NCBI RefSeq assembly: GCF_947491715.1
Contig: NZ_CANLKR010000003.1
Span: forward strand, 124,001-188,000
DNA length: 64,000 nucleotides
Origin: an uncultured Shewanella sp.
Lineage (GTDB): Bacteria > Pseudomonadota > Gammaproteobacteria > Enterobacterales > Shewanellaceae
Direction: 5' to 3'
A program made the translations under genes and the position numbers. The notes under the pieces were generated by a model. That model saw only the letters and a program-made list of their open reading frames with translations, was not told the origin of the DNA and searched no databases. The stretch's first letter is position 1. Each line of letters opens with the position of its first letter. Below are positions 58,907 through 64,000 of the stretch, piece by piece.

Positions 58907-58937
58907 TCCTAAGCTGCAGGATACGTACAGCTTAGGA
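58907..58937. terminator. Hairpin between the regulator gene and the GH18-like gene
   Basis: A 10-bp perfect stem TCCTAAGCTG/CAGCTTAGGA with an 11-base loop lies between convergent genes. Confidence 0.6.
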
Positions 58938-59036
58938 GCGGATGAACTTTTCTTAAGTCATCAAAGTCAATGACATTTCGTTTAGTGCTTGATACTGCAC
59001 TATTGATTAAACTGTTACATGGTTTGATTAGTCATC

Positions 59037-61643
59037 TTATTCGAGACCATTTTGAAATCCGTCGATAAAGTTATAAATTAATGCCTCCTTTCTTTGATTG
59101 GGATCGGCGATATTTAATTCACCACTCATTAGCCAAATCAGGGCGCCCCCCAGTCCTCTTTGAGCGGAATAGGCGCCATAAGATTTAGCGACATTTGCAG
59201 ATGCATAAGAAATAAAATTGTGCTGGAAGTGATTATACTGGGTATTATCTTTACTCCAGAAGCTGCTTACATCTAATGCGGTAATTTCCTCTCCGTTAGC
59301 ATTGGTACCAAATATGGGTAAGGCTGTATTAGGAGTAAAGGCTGATGCCTGATAAGCGCTGGTGGCGATATTAAACGTGAGTTGGGCAATGGGATCAAAA
59401 TATATCCAGTCTGTTACCTCCCAAAGTGGGGTTAAATTTGATGCATACTCCGGACTTGTCATATTTAAATGAATGTAGTTATATGAATATAAGCCGTCAC
59501 AATTGTCACCTAAGTTATTTATATTGATAGTGCATTTTAAGTTATCTTGATCGCCGGGCAACACATTGGCGTATTGAATGCTGTTAAACAGGCCATTATT
59601 TGAAACGAGTCTTGTAAGATCTGAGGCATTATCAGCTTCACCTATTCCCGTATAAGCCCGCGCATAAGCAGGCAGACCGATTTGCACCAGACTACGTTGA
59701 ATATTATCCAATTTGTTCCAGTATGGCGCGGCGCCATCATGACCGTTAATATATTGTGTTACTGCATTGACGGACAAATCATAACTGATATTATCGATAG
59801 GATCGGTATATTTGTTGAATGGATTGATTGCTTCAGAGTTATCGGGTTGAGGGAATAAGGTGGTGTTGAAACCGGTAAAGTAATCCCCTTGACTAAAATC
59901 TGCAGCGCTGTGGTACCCATAGGTCATAAAATTGAGATGGCTTAAACCTTGATCAAACCAAGAATCAATAAAGTTAAAGCCTGAAGTTTGACCTAAGCTA
60001 TCATTCCCCATGAGATACATAATCATATCAGGAAATGCTGGTAGGCTGATAGACACTTTTAATCCTGTTTGATTAATAATTTCAGTAATTAAATTTCGGC
60101 CATTATCATTACTGATATTATTATTATCTTTGTTTCTTGCTAAAGCCTGAAATAACAGGTTATCGGTCCAAATATCAGTAGAATAAAATTCAATGTTTAA
60201 ATTGATTCCATCTAGACCATGTAAAGAGAGGTTTTTTAATCCATTGATAAAGTGGATAATATTTTGTTCGCTAATATTAGTGTTATCTTCTGACACAAGA
60301 TAATACATGATGTCTTTAAAGCTCTCTCCACCGATTGTTGCCCATTTTTCCAGTGTGCCTTCATTATTTTGTAAGTTAATGAATGCAGAAAAAGAGCCAT
60401 AACAGACCTCATCTTCACAGTTACTTCCATTAATGACAATGTCATTGCAAATAGGGTGACCAAGACTATCACTATGACACATGTTATCAACCATAAAATC
60501 GTCATTTGATAAGTCAGTCCAAGGGTCATTAAATACAGCGTAGCCGTTATTTGTGGGTTTTAAGAAGGCATAGGATACGGCATCAATAAGCTCTATGAGT
60601 GCTGTAAAATGGTGGTTATTGGTAAAACCGTTGTGGGTGTCGCTTGTTGTTTCGATTGCTTTATCGCAGGCTGGATAGCCTATATCCGCACCGAGATTAG
60701 ATGCTTTGGTTTTAATTCCAGGCATATTATATGAGGCTTGTGGAATGAAATTTCCTGTAATATCAAAGATATTAGTCACATATTTACTTCCGCAATTCCC
60801 ATCTTCTTTGGCGGCATTTGAATTTGCTTCCTCAATAGTCGTATTCCTATTGTTATATCCTGAATAGTTAGGCCAAAAGGCCAACGTGTAGGGTTCTTTA
60901 TTGGTAATGGGATAGACGGCATAGCTAATATCGTTAATGCCCTGAGTATAACGATTGTTAATGTCACCTGAGAGTGTGAAACTAAGGTGCCCCATTTTTG
61001 TTTTTGCGACTGTGCTGCTACTGACAGTAATCGTACATTTGTCTGTTAATGCTTTTATCACACAGGTATTACTATCGCTAAACGTTAACAATTCATAGGT
61101 ATCCAAGGCCGTTATGGTAAGTGGATAGCTTTGGGTTTCACTGGTTATGATGGTTAACTCAGCTGTTTGAGCCGAAGCTAAATCTGAGGGGGATAACGAG
61201 GCGCTGATGAGGTTAGAACTGTTATGCGAAATGGTATAGTTTAATTTTTCTATGTTTGAGCTATCGCTAGTTGTGAAAGTAATATTGCCCGTAATATTGC
61301 TATCTGTACTATTGGGCGACGCAATAACATGCATGCTGCACTGTTTTTTTGCCATATTTAGAAGACAATGAGGTTTTAATTCATTGTTCAAAAAAATCAG
61401 ATTTCCTCCTGAGTCAATGGGAGTAACGGAAACGCTAGTGTCCAAAGATGTAGCAGCTGTAATGGTTAATTGAGATACCGTTGAACCATCAGCAGTAAAT
61501 AATGCGGGAGTCAGCGAGCTACTGAGTAAATATGATGTCTCATGTGTGCTCCCTTTTTGTTTTACTTCACCATTACAGGCAATTAATAGGAAGAATAAAA
61601 CGAGGAAAATGAAGCGGTATTGTTTGTTGAAAAAAGTGGTCAT
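59037..61643 (-). CDS. GH18-like lipoprotein with altered catalytic motif
   Basis: An 868-residue lipoprotein: signal ending FFLLIAC, Cys 23. Residues about 35-245 form two strand-rich domains with paired Cys, and a glycoside hydrolase family 18 TIM barrel runs from about 250 to 860 (YTLAFWPNYSGYNNR, ATIGGESFKDI, LNFMTYGYHSAADFSQGDY, IGLPAYARAY, GALIWLMSGEL). The motif usually written DGxDxDxE reads DGINLNIE at 478-485: the general acid Glu485 is kept, but the Asp residues at 481 and 483 are Asn. This could be a binding protein or weakly active. AAGGAG precedes the ATG. Confidence 0.8.
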   Translation of the reverse strand: MTTFFNKQYRFIFLVLFFLLIACNGEVKQKGSTHETSYLLSSSLTPALFTADGSTVSQLTITAATSLDTSVSVTPIDSGGNLIFLNNELKPHCLLNMAKKQCSMHVIASPNSTDSNITGNITFTTSDSSNIEKLNYTISHNSSNLISASLSPSDLASAQTAELTIITSETQSYPLTITALDTYELLTFSDSNTCVIKALTDKCTITVSSSTVAKTKMGHLSFTLSGDINNRYTQGINDISYAVYPITNKEPYTLAFWPNYSGYNNRNTTIEEANSNAAKEDGNCGSKYVTNIFDITGNFIPQASYNMPGIKTKASNLGADIGYPACDKAIETTSDTHNGFTNNHHFTALIELIDAVSYAFLKPTNNGYAVFNDPWTDLSNDDFMVDNMCHSDSLGHPICNDIVINGSNCEDEVCYGSFSAFINLQNNEGTLEKWATIGGESFKDIMYYLVSEDNTNISEQNIIHFINGLKNLSLHGLDGINLNIEFYSTDIWTDNLLFQALARNKDNNNISNDNGRNLITEIINQTGLKVSISLPAFPDMIMYLMGNDSLGQTSGFNFIDSWFDQGLSHLNFMTYGYHSAADFSQGDYFTGFNTTLFPQPDNSEAINPFNKYTDPIDNISYDLSVNAVTQYINGHDGAAPYWNKLDNIQRSLVQIGLPAYARAYTGIGEADNASDLTRLVSNNGLFNSIQYANVLPGDQDNLKCTININNLGDNCDGLYSYNYIHLNMTSPEYASNLTPLWEVTDWIYFDPIAQLTFNIATSAYQASAFTPNTALPIFGTNANGEEITALDVSSFWSKDNTQYNHFQHNFISYASANVAKSYGAYSAQRGLGGALIWLMSGELNIADPNQRKEALIYNFIDGFQNGLE

Positions 61644-62324
61644 TTGAGGTGATGCTCCTTTTATGAATTGGCTGGCATTGTTCCCATATACGATTTACAA
61701 AATGAACTAACTGAATTAAGGATAGAATGTATAAAGCTAAACGTGCTTTTTGATTTTAGTGTGTGAGATATACTTCATTATTTAGGTAGGTACACATATC
61801 TTAAGAAGGCTTCAATGGACAACTAAGGTTAATTATAATGCAGATGTTCTATGAGCTATTGTCTAGGGTTGAAAATTAAGGAGTGAACCTAGGTATTGGA
61901 TGCTCTCATTAAATATTTCTCAATGAGAGAAACATATTTGAATACATTTTGTTTTATTTTGTAACTTGTTTTCTTTAGTTGGCGGTTTGGAACCAGCAGA
62001 TATAGTGATTTAACTATTTAAAAAAATAGGGGTATTGTGATACTGACTATTTATATTCTGTTGTTTATATTTGTATGGTATTTTGTTTTTTATGTTTGTA
62101 TTTATATTTTTTAATGTTTAACCTAATGTGGTTGCTGTAACATTTGTTTAAATTTTTATTGCAGGCCTTGAAGGGTTTTAATCTTTAAAAACATAAGGTT
62201 AATTGGTTTTGTTGGTATTTTATTTAAAAGTAATCAAACTAATAAGTATAATTTATATGTTTATAGTTTGTATGCATATAATGTAAGGTAATAATAATTA
62301 AATATATAATAAAAAGAGGATGAT
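61644..62324. other. AT-rich 680-base intergenic region between divergent genes
   Basis: Divergent promoter region for the GH18-like gene and the coiled-coil gene. It is very AT-rich (long T and A tracts around 62040-62320). No reading frame, tRNA or clear repeat was found. Confidence 0.4.
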
Positions 62325-62933
62325 ATGGGGGATATTGTTAAGGAAAAAATGTATGGTGGCTACTTTGTTTTAAAAAGTAATTACTGGGAAATTTTTGGAA
62401 ATGAATACAAGTCGGTCGTTGGTAGTGAACAAAAAATTAATTTAGGCTCGTTAACGGATATCAAAATTGTTGCTTCCTTTGAGTTTAATTTAGGTCCGAG
62501 GGTGGAAACGTCAATTTGGCATAATGTATATACACTAAAAAATTGGAAATTTATTGCTCAAGAAGAGGAGTTTAAGGGCGAAGTTAAGGCGATTGTGGCA
62601 AATAAGTTTGAGGCAATCGCCGAAGATAGCAGTGTCAAAGCATCTGAGCTTCAAGCGATGTTGGATTATATGCGGCTTATTACTCAGCAAATTGAAGCGG
62701 TTAATAATAGAGTAACAACAGTGAATAGTGACTTAAAGTCTTCAATCACGGAAGTTAAAGCGGGAGTGACAGAAATTCAACAAAGAGTGACCGTCGTAGA
62801 TGAAGTATCAGCAAAATTACAAAAGGTGGAAGTTGCTGTTAATGATTGTGAAACGAAAATATCTAATAATATTATTGATATTGCTTTAAATACGCTTAGT
62901 TTACAAGATAATGATTTGACAGTGATGAGTTAA
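62325..62933 (+). CDS. Coiled-coil protein of unknown function
   Basis: A 202-residue protein with no signal peptide. The first 85 residues are strand-rich (VVGSEQKINLGSLTDIKIVA then SFEF). From about 95 to 190 it is an uninterrupted amphipathic helix with heptad spacing (QIEAVNNRVTTVNSDLKSSI, VTEIQQRVTVVDEVSAKLQK), probably a trimeric coiled coil. An AGAGGA site lies before ATG 62325. The make-up resembles fibre-like or effector-associated proteins, but I cannot name a family. It converges on the next gene. Confidence 0.7.
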   Translation: MGDIVKEKMYGGYFVLKSNYWEIFGNEYKSVVGSEQKINLGSLTDIKIVASFEFNLGPRVETSIWHNVYTLKNWKFIAQEEEFKGEVKAIVANKFEAIAEDSSVKASELQAMLDYMRLITQQIEAVNNRVTTVNSDLKSSITEVKAGVTEIQQRVTVVDEVSAKLQKVEVAVNDCETKISNNIIDIALNTLSLQDNDLTVMS

Positions 62934-62956
62934 ATTCATCACTGTCACTGGGCTGA

Positions 62957-63808
62957 TTAAGTGTATTCTTTTACATAATGGATAGGCTGACTGGTAGAAA
63001 TTGAAGAATGATTGCCTGCGATGTCATAGCTTGTCAGTGTTGCTGTGACTCGTTTTGCTGCGAGGATGTCTTGATAGTCAATATCAAGGTAAAAGTGACC
63101 TTGCTTGGTGATTCTTGTTAGATATTGATGATGATTAACAGTAATAATGACTTTATCATCTTCAGAGAATTGATATTTGGCTATGCCTTTTACTGTGATT
63201 TTATGATGTTTTAATTTTGAGGGGGGCTGCTTGTTAATATGAATGGGGTATAACATCAGATCAATATAAGGGCCGACCAGCATGACGTTGTATTGTTTGA
63301 CTTTACTGGTGCAAAAGATATTATTTTGTTTATCTTCAATGCTATAGCGGGCGATAACATGATCACTTTCTGCTAGGACAAAGCCTGGAATATCGACATT
63401 GAAATCGCCATTATGGTCTAAGTGGGTATTGTATTGATTGTCCTTAATATAAATACTTATTTTTCCATTAGGATTAATCTCTCCTTCAACATTTCCAGAG
63501 ACGTTAATATCTTTTGATGCGTCAATAATATTAATGATATTGTTCGTTGTAATGTCATGAATGGTTAATTCTGTGTTGGCAGTGGTGTTCAGCCGCTCAT
63601 GCTGTGTTTTTATTCTTTTATGACAAAGCTCATGCCCATTATTCAAGGTTAATGAAAAAATAGAATCTTGATTATATAAGAGCATTTCACCTTCATTGAT
63701 ATAATCGGTTTCATGCAGAGATAAAGTCTTTCCGTGATGATCTTTCACTTTTAATAACCCAGAAACTGACTTAACAATTGCACTATGTGGGGTAATATAG
63801 ATACTCAT
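62957..63808 (-). CDS. Short protein resembling the retention module of giant adhesins
   Basis: A 283-residue protein without signal peptide. The N-terminal 60 residues (IVKSVSGLLKVKDHHGKTLS and YINEGEMLLY) resemble the cytoplasm-facing start of LapA/BapA-type RTX adhesins, which read as VxSVxGxVxVxDxxG…DxIxEGE. The remainder holds two Ig-like strand-rich repeats (about 95-170 and 200-275, ending VTATLTSYDIAGNHSSISTS). Giant adhesins run to thousands of residues, so this could be a truncated or stand-alone form. It ends 24 bases from the coiled-coil gene. Confidence 0.55.
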   Translation of the reverse strand: MSIYITPHSAIVKSVSGLLKVKDHHGKTLSLHETDYINEGEMLLYNQDSIFSLTLNNGHELCHKRIKTQHERLNTTANTELTIHDITTNNIINIIDASKDINVSGNVEGEINPNGKISIYIKDNQYNTHLDHNGDFNVDIPGFVLAESDHVIARYSIEDKQNNIFCTSKVKQYNVMLVGPYIDLMLYPIHINKQPPSKLKHHKITVKGIAKYQFSEDDKVIITVNHHQYLTRITKQGHFYLDIDYQDILAAKRVTATLTSYDIAGNHSSISTSQPIHYVKEYT

Positions 63809-64000
63809 ATCTCAATATTCTCTTAATTTTGGACTTTGTAAATAGCTGGACTTTCTATTAATGAATGGCTTTCTACAAGTCACAAGGTAAATAAAAAGTG
63901 TCAATATGTTTAGAATGTCAGTAAGGATAGTTGGATTTTAATGATAAAAAAACCTTTCATTTGTAGCGAAATATGTCAATTGTACCTATTCAGTTTAGGT

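Overview
The window looks like chromosome from a low-GC marine gammaproteobacterium. Shewanella or a close relative is the best guess, inferred from gene order and family composition: ald/lrp/ftsK/lolA/rarA/crcB/serS in a row, a long-form 367-residue PurC, a hisG-to-hisIE operon with a bifunctional hisB, a 1614-residue NAD-glutamate dehydrogenase next to pyrD and zapC, and a GlyGly-CTERM surface protein. No rRNA, tRNA, CRISPR array, transposase or integrase gene was recognised.

Layout. (1) 1-8625 is core: alanine dehydrogenase and divergent Lrp, then FtsK, LolA, RarA, CrcB and SerS. serS ends inside an eight-copy 10-bp tandem repeat. (2) 8626-16081 is accessory. It holds a PHP-plus-ABC-ATPase protein of TrlF type, a kptA RNA 2'-phosphotransferase on what reads as a complete integron gene cassette (two attC-like sites, no integrase), two poorly known genes, tandem repeats and decayed gene remnants. 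(3) 16082-20820 has a DUF218 protein, a VOC protein, purC, a DUF4442-like protein, and two genes each broken by what looks like one missing base in a homopolymer (a Coq4-family gene and a small exported protein). (4) 20856-28869 is the his operon on the minus strand, with a His-rich leader peptide and attenuator, and a 257-bp MITE-like inverted-repeat element between hisC and hisD. (5) 29187-33133 holds a DinG/YoaA helicase, an exported metallophosphatase, an internally deleted copy of that phosphatase, and DUF2835. (6) 33446-40388 is a DUF1302/DUF1329/YCF48/MMPL cluster, probably an envelope transport unit. (7) 40650-47270 has gdhB, pyrD and zapC. (8) 47710-50758 is an HlyD/ABC/ABC-2 exporter. 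(9) 50857-53925 is a GlyGly-CTERM protein. (10) 54221-58757 is a copper nitrite reductase module (nirK, an unknown periplasmic protein, SCO1, PCuAC, a Crp/Fnr regulator) with an FNR/DNR-type box before nirK. (11) 59037-63808 holds a GH18-like lipoprotein whose catalytic motif is altered, a coiled-coil protein and a short protein resembling the N-terminus of giant adhesins.

How genes work together. The his genes form one attenuated operon. The nirK module joins an enzyme, two copper-delivery proteins and a probable nitrogen-oxide sensing regulator. LolA feeds lipoproteins to the outer membrane. The exporter genes overlap by 4 bases and must be co-translated. The most unusual part is 9030-12586, where RNA repair and defence-like genes sit in an integron-like cassette arrangement far from any visible integrase.
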